A stretch of DNA of 64,000 nucleotides, from contig JAJTBZ010000008.1 in assembly GCA_021286645.1 (NCBI GenBank), forward strand, positions 50,150 to 114,149, read 5' to 3'. The notes beneath the pieces were generated by a model. That model saw only the letters and a list, made by a program, of their open reading frames with translations. It was not told where the DNA came from and did no database searches. This document shows positions 9,547-19,724 of this stretch, piece after piece; position 1 is the first letter of the stretch, and each line of letters begins with the position of its first letter. Position numbers and translations under genes: made by a program. This DNA comes from Ignavibacteria bacterium (GTDB lineage Bacteria; Bacteroidota; Ignavibacteria; Ignavibacteriales; Ignavibacteriaceae).

Positions 9547-10643
9547 AGCAGTATAGAACAACATTCTTCTTCGCGGGTGGCGGAACAGGCGGGCATTTAT
9601 ATCCTGCAATTGCAATTGCAGAGGCTCTGAAAGCCAGTATTCCTGATGCAGAGATATGTTTTTTTGGCCGCGCGGATAAAATTGAGGGAAGAGTTGTACC
9701 ACAGTATGGATTTCGCTTCATAAATATTGATGTTGAAGGATTTTCTCGCAAAAACATGGTGCGAAACTTGCGAGTTATTGTTAAATTTGTACTCGGAATT
9801 TTTAAAAGTTTGGGTCGCACTATTTCGAGCAGGCCAATTGTTACAGTAACTACCGGCGCGTATATATCAGCACCGGTAATTGTAGCAGCAAGAATCATGG
9901 GTTCACGGATAATAATGATTGAACCAAACAGTTTTCCCGGCATGACAACACGGTTATTTGAACGCTTTGCAGATGAGATTCATTTAACATTTGAAGATAC
10001 CAAAAAGTACCTTCGGCAGCCCGAGAAATGGAAACTGACCGGTAACCCGATTCGATTAGCATTTGCTAAAATGGATAGTAAAGATGCAAAGTTACGCGCC
10101 GGTTATAATCCGGAGGAAACGTTAATAGTTGTTACCGGTGGAAGCTTGGGAGCAAAAAAAATGAATGCAAGCTTTGCCCTGAAAGTAAATGAAATTTCGA
10201 AGCCCGGTATAAATATTTTATGGCAAACAGGTGCGGGCTATTATGAAGAGTACAAGAAGTTTGCTACAGACAGAGTGAGAGTTGTTCCTTTTATTGATGA
10301 TATGGCAACTGTAATGAATGCAGCAGATATTTTAGTCTGCAGGGCAGGTGCCACCACGATCGCGGAGATTGCAGCTCTCGGAAAAGCCGCCATTCTCATT
10401 CCATCAATAAACGTTGCAGAGAATCATCAGTATTTTAATGCCCGTTCACTTGCAGATAAAAATGCGGCTATACTGATAGAAGAGAAAGATATGGATACTA
10501 TGCTGGCACCCATACTTTCAGAGTTAACAAAGAATAAAGAAAAAATTGAAGAATTAAGTACGAACGTTCATGCATTAAGCAGTAAGAATGCCTCGAAGGT
10601 GATTGCTGATAGTATAATGACGTATGTTAATAACGCGAGATAA
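9543..10643 (+). CDS. murG: UDP-GlcNAc:lipid I GlcNAc transferase MurG
   Basis: Peripheral inner-membrane GT28 glycosyltransferase (366 residues) that converts lipid I to lipid II. The N-terminal glycine-rich loop FFAGGGTGGHLYPAIAIA and the second GGSLGAKKMN loop (about residues 199-208) mark the two Rossmann halves. The VCRAGATTIAEIAALGKAAILIP segment is the UDP-GlcNAc binding region, and the NAxxLADKNAA stretch follows. It starts inside the ftsW stop (4-nt overlap) and murC follows two bases after its end. Confidence 0.95.
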   Translation: MKQYRTTFFFAGGGTGGHLYPAIAIAEALKASIPDAEICFFGRADKIEGRVVPQYGFRFINIDVEGFSRKNMVRNLRVIVKFVLGIFKSLGRTISSRPIVTVTTGAYISAPVIVAARIMGSRIIMIEPNSFPGMTTRLFERFADEIHLTFEDTKKYLRQPEKWKLTGNPIRLAFAKMDSKDAKLRAGYNPEETLIVVTGGSLGAKKMNASFALKVNEISKPGINILWQTGAGYYEEYKKFATDRVRVVPFIDDMATVMNAADILVCRAGATTIAEIAALGKAAILIPSINVAENHQYFNARSLADKNAAILIEEKDMDTMLAPILSELTKNKEKIEELSTNVHALSSKNASKVIADSIMTYVNNAR

Positions 10644-10645
10644 AA

Positions 10646-12019
10646 ATGTTTAAGACAATTAAAAAAGTGCACTTTACAGGTATTGGCGGTATAGGGATGT
10701 CTGGTATTGCAGAAATTCTGCATAGCCAGGGATGTGAAATATCCGGATCAGACCGTTCGCTTTCGGAAATAACCGATCGCCTTACCAGTCTTGGTATGAC
10801 GATATATCAGGGACACGCGGCTGAAAACGTTAAAGACGCGGATGTATTAGTGTACTCTTCGGCAGTTACTACGGAAAATCCGGAAGTTGCTGCTGCTATT
10901 GACAGGAAAATCCCCGTTATTAAAAGAGCAGAAATGCTTGCCGAGTGCATGCGCATGAAATATGGTATTGGCATTTCAGGTACGCATGGTAAAACCACAA
11001 CTACATCGATGGTAGGTTTAGTGCTTACTGAAGGCGGAATTGACCCTACGATCATAGTAGGTGGTAAACTTAGCAGCCTGGGTGGTACAAACGCTCGGTT
11101 AGGGCAGGGTGAGTTTATTGTAGTTGAAGCAGATGAATTCGACCGCTCATTCTTAAAGCTTACTCCAACTATTGCAGCAATAACTACTCTTGAAAAAGAA
11201 CATCTTGATACCTATAAGGATCTGGATGACATTAAAGCTGCATTCATTGAGTTCGCCAATAAGGTGCCGTTCTATGGCTTTGTTATTTTATGTATGGATG
11301 AACCTGCATTGCAGGATATAATGCCGGCAATAAATAAGAAGATCTTTACTTACGGTACAACTTCGCAGGCTGATATTAGAGCACTTGATATAAAACATGA
11401 TAAATTTTCAAGTAAGTTTCAGGTAAAATATTGTGGTAAGGATCTTGGCGAGATCATTTTACAGGTCCCCGGGGTTCATGTAGTAAAGAATGCCCTTGTT
11501 GCAGTTACCATTGGTATGGAATTGGGCGTACCGTTTGAGACAATTAAAAAAGCCCTTGAATCATTTACCGGTGTTTACCGCAGGTTTGAAGTAAAATATA
11601 ACAAAGAGATATTGGTTGTTGATGATTACGCGCACCACCCTACAGAAACCAGTGCAACACTGGCGGGAATCCGATCCGGATGGGATAGAAGACTTATAGC
11701 GGTATTTCAACCACACCTCTATACCAGAACACGTGATTTCTACCAGGAATTCGGCAGATCGTTTCTTAATTCAGATATATTTATCTGTACAGATGTGTAT
11801 CCGGCCCGTGAAACCGCGATTGAAGGCATTTCGGGTGAGTTAATTGCGAAAGCAGCAAAGAGTTTTGGACATAAAAACGTTATATATGTACCAAATAAGG
11901 CGGAATTACCGCAGGTATTAGGCGGTATAGCGCAGGCCGATGATATTATTGTTACCATGGGTGCAGGTGATATCTGGAAATATGGCGAAGAATTTATTAA
12001 TACATTGAAAGTAAAATGA
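10646..12019 (+). CDS. murC: UDP-MurNAc:L-alanine ligase MurC
   Basis: First Mur ligase (457 residues), attaching L-alanine to UDP-MurNAc. It begins with the HFTGIGGIGMSGIAEIL nucleotide-binding loop and has the GTHGKTTTTSM ATP loop near residue 112; His instead of Asn here is typical of MurC. It continues with VVEADEFDRSFLKL, the TLEKEHLDTY segment and the DDYAHHPTE motif. In many bacteria murB and ddl sit between murC and ftsQ; here ftsQ overlaps murC by 4 nt, so both are absent from this locus. Confidence 0.96.
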   Translation: MFKTIKKVHFTGIGGIGMSGIAEILHSQGCEISGSDRSLSEITDRLTSLGMTIYQGHAAENVKDADVLVYSSAVTTENPEVAAAIDRKIPVIKRAEMLAECMRMKYGIGISGTHGKTTTTSMVGLVLTEGGIDPTIIVGGKLSSLGGTNARLGQGEFIVVEADEFDRSFLKLTPTIAAITTLEKEHLDTYKDLDDIKAAFIEFANKVPFYGFVILCMDEPALQDIMPAINKKIFTYGTTSQADIRALDIKHDKFSSKFQVKYCGKDLGEIILQVPGVHVVKNALVAVTIGMELGVPFETIKKALESFTGVYRRFEVKYNKEILVVDDYAHHPTETSATLAGIRSGWDRRLIAVFQPHLYTRTRDFYQEFGRSFLNSDIFICTDVYPARETAIEGISGELIAKAAKSFGHKNVIYVPNKAELPQVLGGIAQADDIIVTMGAGDIWKYGEEFINTLKVK

Positions 12020-12747
12020 AGCAGTACACTACATCAGCAATAATTACAGGTATCATTACAGTTGTTGTAATTGTAATGGTAATTGTATCAAACCAGCTGT
12101 GGAGTGGAACGACATTTTATCAGATGAGCCTTACAGGTGCTCATTTATTGAAAGCTGAAACGTACCTTCGCTTTGCCAGTCTGCAGGCAAATGGTAAACA
12201 GGAAATTTCAGCCGCCGAAATAAGAAACAGGTTATTGCATCATCCATACATTAAGGATGTAATTGTATTAACAAATAAGCCGGGAACAGCGACGATACAG
12301 ATCGAAGAAAAAAGAGTTCTCGCTCGTTTGTTCACAAATTCGCATGAGGCATTAATTGCTGAAAACGGTGAAGTAATCAATCTGTTATCGGGTACAACAA
12401 ATCCCGATGTCCCTATTGTATCGGGCGTTTTGGGTGATGAAAATGGCAGGTTAACTGCGGAAGAAAAACAGAAAGTTTCAAGTGCGTTTAAATTTGTCAG
12501 AGGCGCATTAATAGAGCCTGAAGTGCTTGAAAAGAAACTTTCGGAATTAGTAATAAAGAAGAATGGCACGATGATTGTAACCCTATCAGGCTTTCGTCCA
12601 TTTTTTATCATTGATGAGAAAAATATAGAACGACAAACAGCTTATATGTATAGCTTAGTTAAGGCTCAGAATAATTACAGTGCACTAATTGGTAACGCCA
12701 GCTACGTTGATGTTCGCTTTAATAAAAAAATATTTGTAGGAAGTTAG
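12016..12747 (+). CDS. ftsQ: Cell division protein FtsQ/DivIB
   Basis: Bitopic division protein of 243 residues with one membrane helix (about residues 8-26) and a periplasmic part. The stretch FYQMSLTGAHLLKAETYL through the HHPYIKDVIVLTNKPGTATIQIEEKRVLARL segment fits a POTRA domain followed by the beta domain of FtsQ. FtsQ is poorly conserved, so position between murC and ftsA carries much of the weight. It is expected to bind the FtsL/FtsB pair. There are 9 nt between its stop and ftsA. Confidence 0.87.
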   Translation: MKQYTTSAIITGIITVVVIVMVIVSNQLWSGTTFYQMSLTGAHLLKAETYLRFASLQANGKQEISAAEIRNRLLHHPYIKDVIVLTNKPGTATIQIEEKRVLARLFTNSHEALIAENGEVINLLSGTTNPDVPIVSGVLGDENGRLTAEEKQKVSSAFKFVRGALIEPEVLEKKLSELVIKKNGTMIVTLSGFRPFFIIDEKNIERQTAYMYSLVKAQNNYSALIGNASYVDVRFNKKIFVGS

Positions 12748-12756
12748 GCAATAAAC

Positions 12757-14046
12757 ATGAGTAAGATAATTACCGGTTTGGATTTAGGCACCACGAAAGT
12801 GTGTGCTGTTATTGCCGAGATGATTTCTGATAAACAATTCCGTGTTTTAGGCTATGGGGTTTCACCTTCAGAAGGCCTGACTAAAGGTATTGTGATAAAT
12901 ATTGGTAAAACAGCGGAATCAATTCGTGAAGCAGTGCAGATGGCATGTGCATCGGCAAATATTACCGAACCGATTACGAGTGTAAATGTTGGTGTCGCTG
13001 GTGAACATATTATGTCGCTGCGTCATCGTAATTTCGTTACTATCGTAAATGAAGAACACGAAATTACAAAACAGGATCTTGAAAGACTGGACGAAGATGT
13101 TCGCAGAATTCGTATCCCGATGGATATGCAGATATTGCATGTTATTCCCGAAGAATACGTGGTGGATTCCAATGTAAATGTGCAAGACCCTGTAGGTTTA
13201 GTTGCATCAAAGCTCGAAGCAACAAACCATGTAGTTTTGGCATCGGTTCCGGCGATTCAAAATATTAAAAGAGCAATCGAGCGTGCCGGCTTCGAAGTGA
13301 ATGATTTTATTCTTCAGCCATTAGCTTCGGCAGCCTCTATTTTAGATGATAACGAAAAAGATCTCGGCGTTATGATGATTGATATTGGTGGCGGAACTAC
13401 CGATTTAGCAATTATCCATCGCCGCGCCATTGTGCATTCTAAAGTGGTAGGCATTGCAGGCAATCAGATTACAAATGATATTCGGGAAGCATTGGGAGTG
13501 GTTCCTGAAGAAGCAGAGTTTTTGAAAAAAGAACATGGCTACGCAACGGAAAGCGCGATAATTAAAAATGAAGAAATTATGATAAAAGGCGTTGGCGCGT
13601 GGGGAAGTTCACGTATTGAAACAAGCCTTTTAACTCAGATTATCAATCACCGTATGCGTGAATTGTTCAGTCATGTAGATAATGAAATTCGCAGCCTGGG
13701 CTTAAAGAGTAAAATCAGGGCCGGGATTATACTTACCGGTGGTGGTTCATTATTACGTGGAACATGCGAGTTAGCCGAAGAAATATTCGGCTTACCGGCA
13801 CGCTTGGGTGTGCCGTTAGAAACGGTAACCGGCTCCTATTCACCAATTGAAAAACCGGAGTATGCAACGGTAATTGGTTTATTAGGCGGTTCACCGGGTC
13901 AAAAAATTCAACCCAAGAAACTCGAATCTCCGGTAAGCGTAAGTGAAGTAAAAGAGCCCGTTAAGCCTGAAAAAGAGCAGGTAAAACGAGATAACCCGCT
14001 GAAAGAGGTTTGGAAAAATATTAGTGTGTTTTTTAAAGATCTATAA
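12757..14046 (+). CDS. ftsA: Cell division protein FtsA
   Basis: Actin-like ATPase (429 residues) that tethers FtsZ to the membrane. Phosphate-1 loop LDLGTTKVCAVIAE is at the N-terminus, followed by the SHS2/1C region (NVGVAGEHIMSL onward), phosphate-2 MIDIGGGTTDLAI near residue 207, and the adenosine motif ILTGGGSLLRG. The C-terminus after a Lys/Glu/Pro-rich linker ends in a hydrophobic/basic stretch (NPLKEVWKNISVFFKDL) that fits the amphipathic membrane-targeting helix. The gene lies between ftsQ and ftsZ, as is standard. Confidence 0.95.
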   Translation: MSKIITGLDLGTTKVCAVIAEMISDKQFRVLGYGVSPSEGLTKGIVINIGKTAESIREAVQMACASANITEPITSVNVGVAGEHIMSLRHRNFVTIVNEEHEITKQDLERLDEDVRRIRIPMDMQILHVIPEEYVVDSNVNVQDPVGLVASKLEATNHVVLASVPAIQNIKRAIERAGFEVNDFILQPLASAASILDDNEKDLGVMMIDIGGGTTDLAIIHRRAIVHSKVVGIAGNQITNDIREALGVVPEEAEFLKKEHGYATESAIIKNEEIMIKGVGAWGSSRIETSLLTQIINHRMRELFSHVDNEIRSLGLKSKIRAGIILTGGGSLLRGTCELAEEIFGLPARLGVPLETVTGSYSPIEKPEYATVIGLLGGSPGQKIQPKKLESPVSVSEVKEPVKPEKEQVKRDNPLKEVWKNISVFFKDL

Positions 14047-14064
14047 GCAAATGGAGAAGATAAT

Positions 14065-15363
14065 ATGGCCCAATTCGTGACTATTGATCGGGCAGCCAAT
14101 GGTAATGCTAACTTAAAAGTTGTTGGTGTTGGCGGCGGTGGCTGTAACGCGCTTGAATCGATGATTAAGCGTACCTTAAATGGTGTTGAGTTTATAGCAA
14201 TAAATACCGATTTGCAGGCCCTTGAAACCAGCAGTGCCAGCCACAAGGTACAGGTTGGTGTAAAAATTACCCGTGGTTTGGGTGCCGGAGCAGATCCCAA
14301 TATCGGGCGAAAAGCTGTTGAAGAAGACCGTGAAAAAATTGCAGAAATTTTACGTGGCTGCGATATGGTCTTTTTAACTGCAGGTATGGGCGGCGGTACC
14401 GGTACCGGCGGTTTACCTGTTGTAGCTTCAATTGCTAAAAGTTTGGATGTTTTAACTGTTGGTATCGTAACCAAACCTTTCCGTTGGGAAGGTAAACTTC
14501 GCATGATGAATGCTGAAAAAGGTATCCATGAACTAAAACAATATGTCGATAGTTTAATTGTCATTCCAAATGAAAAATTATTATCAGTTTTGGATCCATC
14601 AATCAACTTCTTCCAGGTACTCGATAAGGCTAATGAAGTTTTATATGAAGCCACTCGTGGTATTGCGGATATTATTAATGTTGGTGGGTATATCAACGTT
14701 GATTTTGCCGATGTGCGCTCGGTAATGCAGGGCAGCGGCCAGGCATTAATGGGTTGTGGAATCGCATCGGGCGAAAATCGTGCAGTGGAAGCGGCTCGCA
14801 AGGCCATTTCCAGCCCGTTCCTTGAAGGTGTAAATATTAAGGGTGCGAAAAGCGTGCTGTTGAATGTTACCGGTTCTTCCAACCTTACAATGCACGAGGT
14901 TGATCAGGGTAATGATATTATTTTTGATGCAGCCGGTGATGACGTAAATGTTATTTTCGGTTGTGTACGTAAAGAAGAAATGAATGACTATGTATCCTAT
15001 ACCGTTATAGCAACGGGTTTTGAAGAAAAGGCTCTTGGCGGTGCAAAGCATACCTCCGTTACAGTGCCTGAAATCAAATCACAGCAGGATAAGTCAAATA
15101 CCTATAGAATTAAAAAACCTTTTATCCGTCCCGTTGAGCCGGAAGAAGAAGATAGGTCAGATAATCGAAACTCTTCAATTTTCCGTGTGAAATCTCCCAA
15201 AGCATCCATGCCAGAAGAGGATTCATCTCCACAGATAGGCTTTAATTTTGACCGGGTAAAAAAGATTGACTTCGGCGAATTAGGCACTGAAGAGCAAAAG
15301 CGTAAAGCAAAGGAAGAAGAGGAAGACGATACTTCATCATTCCTTCGCGAAATAATGGACTAA
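14065..15363 (+). CDS. ftsZ: Cell division GTPase FtsZ
   Basis: Tubulin homologue (432 residues) forming the cytokinetic ring. The GTP-binding N-terminal GVGGGGCNALESM loop, the NTDLQAL segment and the tubulin signature GGGTGTG at residues 109-115 are intact. The T7-loop region VNVDFADVRSVM (with the catalytic aspartate) is present. A variable acidic/basic linker of about 100 residues ends in a FtsZ-tail peptide (SSFLREIMD) that probably binds FtsA. A good Shine-Dalgarno (GGAGAAG) precedes the ATG. It is the last gene of the cluster and is followed by an intrinsic terminator. Confidence 0.97.
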   Translation: MAQFVTIDRAANGNANLKVVGVGGGGCNALESMIKRTLNGVEFIAINTDLQALETSSASHKVQVGVKITRGLGAGADPNIGRKAVEEDREKIAEILRGCDMVFLTAGMGGGTGTGGLPVVASIAKSLDVLTVGIVTKPFRWEGKLRMMNAEKGIHELKQYVDSLIVIPNEKLLSVLDPSINFFQVLDKANEVLYEATRGIADIINVGGYINVDFADVRSVMQGSGQALMGCGIASGENRAVEAARKAISSPFLEGVNIKGAKSVLLNVTGSSNLTMHEVDQGNDIIFDAAGDDVNVIFGCVRKEEMNDYVSYTVIATGFEEKALGGAKHTSVTVPEIKSQQDKSNTYRIKKPFIRPVEPEEEDRSDNRNSSIFRVKSPKASMPEEDSSPQIGFNFDRVKKIDFGELGTEEQKRKAKEEEEDDTSSFLREIMD

Positions 15364-15387
15364 TATTAAAAACACACACTAATACGA

Positions 15388-15422
15388 AAAAGGCCCGCGA
15401 AAGCGAGCCTTTTGTTTTTTTT
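15388..15422 (+). terminator. Intrinsic terminator after ftsZ
   Basis: Stem AAAAGGC/GCCTTTT plus CGC/GCG around a GAAA tetraloop (15388-15413), then a T-rich run to 15422. An A run on the left flank makes it usable from the opposite side by the convergent ROK kinase gene ending at 15440. Confidence 0.85.
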
Positions 15423-15439
15423 AACTACCCGATGGAATT

Positions 15440-16399
15440 TTAATCGTTGTACACCACCAGAGAAGAGGCTCCCAGGATACCGGCTTCATTACTTAGTTTC
15501 GCTGGTAAAATGGTAATTTTATCACGAAGCGATTTTAACACCCGCTCTTTAGCAGAGGCTTTGGCAGAATCGAATAATAACTGACCAAAACCCGCTACAC
15601 CACCACCGACGATGATAGAAGTTATATCGAGCAGGTTACAGACTGATGAAATTGCATATCCGAGTTTGGTTCCGGCATCTGTGATGACCGATATAGCATA
15701 TTCATCGCCAGCTTTCGCCGCCTTCGAGATGATCAATGGTGTAAGGTTATCGAGATTATAGTCAATTAACTCGAAAATCTTTGAAGAGGAGTGCCGTCCC
15801 AAATCGGAGGCAACATGCTGAGTAAGATAATTAATTCCCAGGTACGCTTCAATACAGCCACGGGATCCGCAATTACATTTGGGCCCGTTAAAATCAATCG
15901 TCATATGCCCGAATTCGCCGGCAGCCCCGGAATCTCCGCGGAATATTTTCTTTTTAATTACTATACCGCCGCCAACTCCGGTACCGAGAGTCACCATGAG
16001 GAAAGAAGTAAGATCTTTACCTGCTCCGAAAACCATTTCGCCAATAGCGGCAGCATTTGCATCGTTTTCTACGAATATTTTTTTATCGAACTCCTTTTCG
16101 AGAATTTTAGAGACACATATTTTCCCCCAACCAGGTAAATTAGGTGGGTTTTCTACAATACCCTTTTTTGCATTTACAATACCGGGGGCGCCAATGCCAA
16201 TTCCCTTTACTCTTACATCATCTTTCAGTAGTTCGTGTACCCCGCTTTTTATTTGTTCAATAACTGCATCCGGCCCCTGACTTGCATTAGAGGGCCTTGA
16301 TACTTTAGCGAGGATGTTACCCTCGGCAGAAACTAAGCCAAATTTAATGGAAGTACCGCCAAGGTCAATACCTATCACTGCTTTATCATGCTTTGTCAT
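15440..16399 (-). CDS. ROK family sugar kinase (glucokinase-like)
   Basis: A 319-residue ROK protein. The phosphate-binding loop GIDLGGTSIKFGL is at the N-terminus, with ENDANAAAIGE as the catalytic-Asp region. GTGVGGGIV follows, and then the ROK zinc-binding motif CNCGSRGCIEAY (about residues 176-187), with GGGVAGFGQLLF near the end. The domain order and zinc motif fit glucokinase or other hexose/N-acetylhexosamine kinases; the substrate cannot be read from sequence. The absence of an N-terminal helix-turn-helix makes it a kinase rather than a ROK repressor. It lies 14 nt downstream of the lipoprotein gene on the same strand and converges on ftsZ. Confidence 0.88.
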   Translation of the reverse strand: MTKHDKAVIGIDLGGTSIKFGLVSAEGNILAKVSRPSNASQGPDAVIEQIKSGVHELLKDDVRVKGIGIGAPGIVNAKKGIVENPPNLPGWGKICVSKILEKEFDKKIFVENDANAAAIGEMVFGAGKDLTSFLMVTLGTGVGGGIVIKKKIFRGDSGAAGEFGHMTIDFNGPKCNCGSRGCIEAYLGINYLTQHVASDLGRHSSSKIFELIDYNLDNLTPLIISKAAKAGDEYAISVITDAGTKLGYAISSVCNLLDITSIIVGGGVAGFGQLLFDSAKASAKERVLKSLRDKITILPAKLSNEAGILGASSLVVYND

Positions 16400-16413
16400 A
16401 TAATTAATTAAAA

Positions 16414-17031
16414 TTATTTACTGGTAAATTCTTTATCGATAATTTTTAATTCACCAGGGTAGCTGATATCGCCAAGGAAAGAAGAAACAACAGGTTTTGC
16501 ATAAAGTTCAAGCTGCGCTTTGTTATTGCCTATTCCTGCAATGCTTGATGCTAAATGTACTACTCCCTCCAGAGTTTTATTTTGCGCTGCCTGCAGTAAA
16601 TCGAAATGAATAGACAGGGGAATAACAGTAGTTTCGCCCGTACCTGGTACGGCAATGGGTGAAGCTATATTACCGCTGAATAATTCTTTCCCGTCAATTA
16701 AAAGACGGAAGGGGAATGATTTTAGTGTCGCGTCAGTACGGGGGTAACCGCCCTTGCCATCATTAGGATTTAATGCCTGCACATTAATTACAAAAGTTGT
16801 TGGTAAATTTCCTTTGGAGATCGATGAAGTAAGTTGTGCAACCTCAAGTATGGAAAAGTCTTTTAAACTTGATTTGTTATTAATGGCTATTCCTCCGATG
16901 TTAATACCTGAAACGCCTGCCATCTTAAACTGAAGGCGTGACATGTTCATTATAGTTTTGTACAGACTGCATTGCGTAAATAATATTACACAAAGAAATG
17001 CCAAGCCATAGATAGTTGATTTGTTCTTCAT
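16414..17031 (-). CDS. LEA-type-2-like secreted or lipoprotein
   Basis: A 205-residue protein starting MKNKSTIYGLAF with a signal-peptide-like hydrophobic stretch ending in TQC (Cys21), so possibly a lipoprotein although the box is not canonical. The mature part (FKMAGVSGINIGGIAI, then VNVQALNPN and PFRLLIDGKELFSGNI) resembles the beta-sandwich of LEA14/water-stress proteins that bacteria export. The open frame extends upstream to 17208, but that part looks non-coding (Phe/Tyr-rich, no conserved feature), so the ATG at 17031 is chosen. It precedes the ROK kinase by 14 nt. No function is assigned. Confidence 0.72.
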   Translation of the reverse strand: MKNKSTIYGLAFLCVILFTQCSLYKTIMNMSRLQFKMAGVSGINIGGIAINNKSSLKDFSILEVAQLTSSISKGNLPTTFVINVQALNPNDGKGGYPRTDATLKSFPFRLLIDGKELFSGNIASPIAVPGTGETTVIPLSIHFDLLQAAQNKTLEGVVHLASSIAGIGNNKAQLELYAKPVVSSFLGDISYPGELKIIDKEFTSK

Positions 17032-17206
17032 CGTTTTATACCTACTCATATACCGGTGAGATAAAATTATCTTAACGCAGCCATAGAAGTACAGCAAATT
17101 TGCAAAAACCCCTAAAGCTACGCTATAAAAATAGAATTTACCGAAACAACCGACAAGGTTTTTATTGTGAGCGACATCAAATTGAAAGGGAAATGTAGGA
17201 AATGGC

Positions 17207-17238
17207 ATTGCTCCCCGGTTTCGGAACCGGGGAGCAAT
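17207..17238 (-). terminator. Strong hairpin after the chemotaxis receptor gene
   Basis: A perfect 14-bp stem ATTGCTCCCCGGTT/AACCGGGGAGCAAT closed by a 4-nt loop starts 5 nt past the end of the chemotaxis receptor gene (stop at 17244). No clear U-tract follows on the minus strand, so it may act as a 3'-end stabiliser as well as a terminator. Confidence 0.75.
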
Positions 17239-17243
17239 AAGTA

Positions 17244-19634
17244 TTATCTGAGGAATTTTTTCGATTGTTGTTCGTCGAGTATAAACTGAGCGTTCAAATT
17301 GCGTAATTGTTCCGATAATTTTCTGAACTCAACCACGAATTTGGATATTTCATGCATGCCATTGGCCGTATTTTGAACAAGGTTGTTAATTGTACCGATA
17401 TTTTCGGCAACCTGCTGGCTAACCTGATATTGTTCTTCACTGGCCGCGGAGATCTGCATTACTTTGTCTGTAACAGCCTGGGAAACCTGAACAATTTCCG
17501 AAAGAGCTGCACCGGCTTTATCTGCCAGCGTAATTCCGGCATTCGTTTCTTCCTGGGCAGCCTGCATAGCAATAACAGCCTGTGCGGTATCCTTTTGGAT
17601 CCTGACTATCATATCCGCGATCTCTTTGGTAGCTTTGGATGTACGCTCTGCAAGTTTGCGAACCTCATCGGCAACTACTGCGAAACCCCGCCCCTGTTCC
17701 CCGGCACGTGCAGCTTCTATGGCCGCGTTTAGCGCAAGTAGATTGGTCTGGTCTGCTATATCATTAATTACCTGGATAATTTCACCAATAGCTTCGCTTG
17801 ATTTCCCTAACGCTTGTACAACATGGGCTGATTTGTCTACGCGGTCATTAATTTCTTTCATACCGTTAATTGTTTGCTGTACAACTTTACCGCCATCCTG
17901 AGCTGCCTGACGGGCAGTATTTGCCGTGCCCTCCATAACCTCGGTATTGCGGGTGGTTTCCAGAATAGTACCGGACATTTCTTCAATTGCCACGGCAATT
18001 TCATTCGTGCGTGAGGCTTGAATCTCGATATCGCCGGAAATATTCTCAGTTAACGAAGTAATTTGGGAGGCGACCGATAAATGAGATTCAACCGTAGTTG
18101 AGACCTGATTTAGTGCAGATTCGAGATTTTGAACTGCCTCATTCAAAGTAAGCTTTAATTTAGCATTCTCTCCCTGATATTCGCCGGTCATTCGAGCAGT
18201 TAAATCGCGTGCCGCGATTTTTTCCAGGGTGCGTAAGGCTTCGTTAACCGGAAGCAGAAGAGAATCAATAGTTTCATTAATACCTTCCAGAATAACCTTG
18301 TATTCTCCAAAAAATCCCTGAGTGGCAGCTCTCGTCTGTAGTTTCCCTTGTACAGCAGCAGCAGACAGCTGTTTAATTTCGGTGGTTACATGCGCTATGC
18401 TGTCTCTGGTGGTAATCATTGCCTGTCCGAGGACATCATCTTTGGATACTGAATGTATCGTTGTTTCCAGATTGCCCTTTGCCAATTCTTGTAAAGATAC
18501 TGCTTTTGCTTTGAGATCTGATAACATTGAATCAAATGCACGTGATAATTCGCCTATTTCATCGTGGGAATCGGTGTGTATATTCAGCAGCAGGTCTCCT
18601 TTTTGGGCAGTAGCGATAATTCCTTTGGTTAGTGCCCGAATCGGGTTGGAAATTGTATTCGCAAGAAAATAAACTGCAATGACCAATAAAAGGCAGCTAA
18701 AAACAAATACAAAGAATGAAATTCTGGTTAGTGCACTTAACGGTGCATTTATTTCTGCTTCCGATACACTGAGAAGCATGGTGGCTTTAAGAGTGGGTAC
18801 ATTTGTGTAGAAAAGAATTCGCTTCTCACCATCTTCAATTACATAATCAAAACCTTCCTGCCCGCCCAGGATTTTTGGAACAACCTTTTCATAATTATCG
18901 TATTGTTTACCATCATCCTTAATATCAGTGATTTTTGAAGTAAGAATCTTCGTCGTATCGGGGTGGTAGAGAATGGTGCCTTTTTCATTCAATAAAACAA
19001 TTTTACCCGTTTCAAAAAACTTAAGACTGGCGAGGAACTTTGTAAAGCCTTTTAAACTAATATCGACACCGCCAATTCCAAGCAGGTTATGTGATGGGCC
19101 GTAAATGGGAACACGGCTATTTACGGCAATTACTTTAGAAGAATAATCTTCGGATATATCGAAGCAGGGTTTATCCTGTTCTTTCGTATAAATATACCAC
19201 GGGCGGCGTGTAACTTTATATGTTGTATCAACAGGGTATGGTTCATGGCTGTAGTACATATCAGTTATTTCAGAAGATATGAAAACAGAATTAATTTCAC
19301 CGTCCGCAGCGCGAAGCGTATTAAAGAGATTGAGTATCTTTTGGAAATTCGGATCTGATTCTTTCGGTATGTATCGAACATGGTTCGTTTGAACCCATTC
19401 TTTTACCATGGGTGAGTTACAGACAGTCCAGCCAATTTTGGCTTTTTGATCGAGATGTTTCTCGAGGGCAGTTGCGGCAAGTTTCACTTTCGTTAATGCC
19501 TTTTGGCTGGTTTCTTTTTCAAGAACGTTGCTGGCAAAATTGTAATAGACGAGAAATATTATCAGGAGCACAATAATATTAATGCCTAATACCGAAAGCA
19601 GAATTTTATTTCTGATATTGAGTTTTGAAAGCAT
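17244..19634 (-). CDS. Methyl-accepting chemotaxis protein with Cache sensor
   Basis: A 796-residue chemoreceptor. TM1 is at about residues 12-34 and a periplasmic double-Cache-like sensor at about 40-290 ([11 protein letters not shown] and [16 protein letters not shown] are Cache features). TM2 at about 302-325 leads into one or more HAMP-like modules ([12 protein letters not shown] onward, with repeats to about 510). The signalling domain (about 520-790) contains the hairpin tip [24 protein letters not shown]. Amino-acid-type ligands are common for dCache receptors but the ligand is unknown. There is no CheA/CheW nearby and no C-terminal CheR-binding pentapeptide. It lies 90 nt downstream of the DUF4175 gene. 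Confidence 0.93.
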   Translation of the reverse strand: MLSKLNIRNKILLSVLGINIIVLLIIFLVYYNFASNVLEKETSQKALTKVKLAATALEKHLDQKAKIGWTVCNSPMVKEWVQTNHVRYIPKESDPNFQKILNLFNTLRAADGEINSVFISSEITDMYYSHEPYPVDTTYKVTRRPWYIYTKEQDKPCFDISEDYSSKVIAVNSRVPIYGPSHNLLGIGGVDISLKGFTKFLASLKFFETGKIVLLNEKGTILYHPDTTKILTSKITDIKDDGKQYDNYEKVVPKILGGQEGFDYVIEDGEKRILFYTNVPTLKATMLLSVSEAEINAPLSALTRISFFVFVFSCLLLVIAVYFLANTISNPIRALTKGIIATAQKGDLLLNIHTDSHDEIGELSRAFDSMLSDLKAKAVSLQELAKGNLETTIHSVSKDDVLGQAMITTRDSIAHVTTEIKQLSAAAVQGKLQTRAATQGFFGEYKVILEGINETIDSLLLPVNEALRTLEKIAARDLTARMTGEYQGENAKLKLTLNEAVQNLESALNQVSTTVESHLSVASQITSLTENISGDIEIQASRTNEIAVAIEEMSGTILETTRNTEVMEGTANTARQAAQDGGKVVQQTINGMKEINDRVDKSAHVVQALGKSSEAIGEIIQVINDIADQTNLLALNAAIEAARAGEQGRGFAVVADEVRKLAERTSKATKEIADMIVRIQKDTAQAVIAMQAAQEETNAGITLADKAGAALSEIVQVSQAVTDKVMQISAASEEQYQVSQQVAENIGTINNLVQNTANGMHEISKFVVEFRKLSEQLRNLNAQFILDEQQSKKFLR

Positions 19635-19724
19635 AAAGAGCCTGTATAAATTTAATTAAATATTGAATTCTCCCAGTATTTTTCTCTCCAAAAATAACTG
19701 TGAATTACACCATGTACAGGTAGA

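Noticed and set aside
13908..14882. 324-residue minus-strand open frame
   Set aside because: It lies entirely opposite ftsA/ftsZ, both certain genes, and encodes no recognisable protein.
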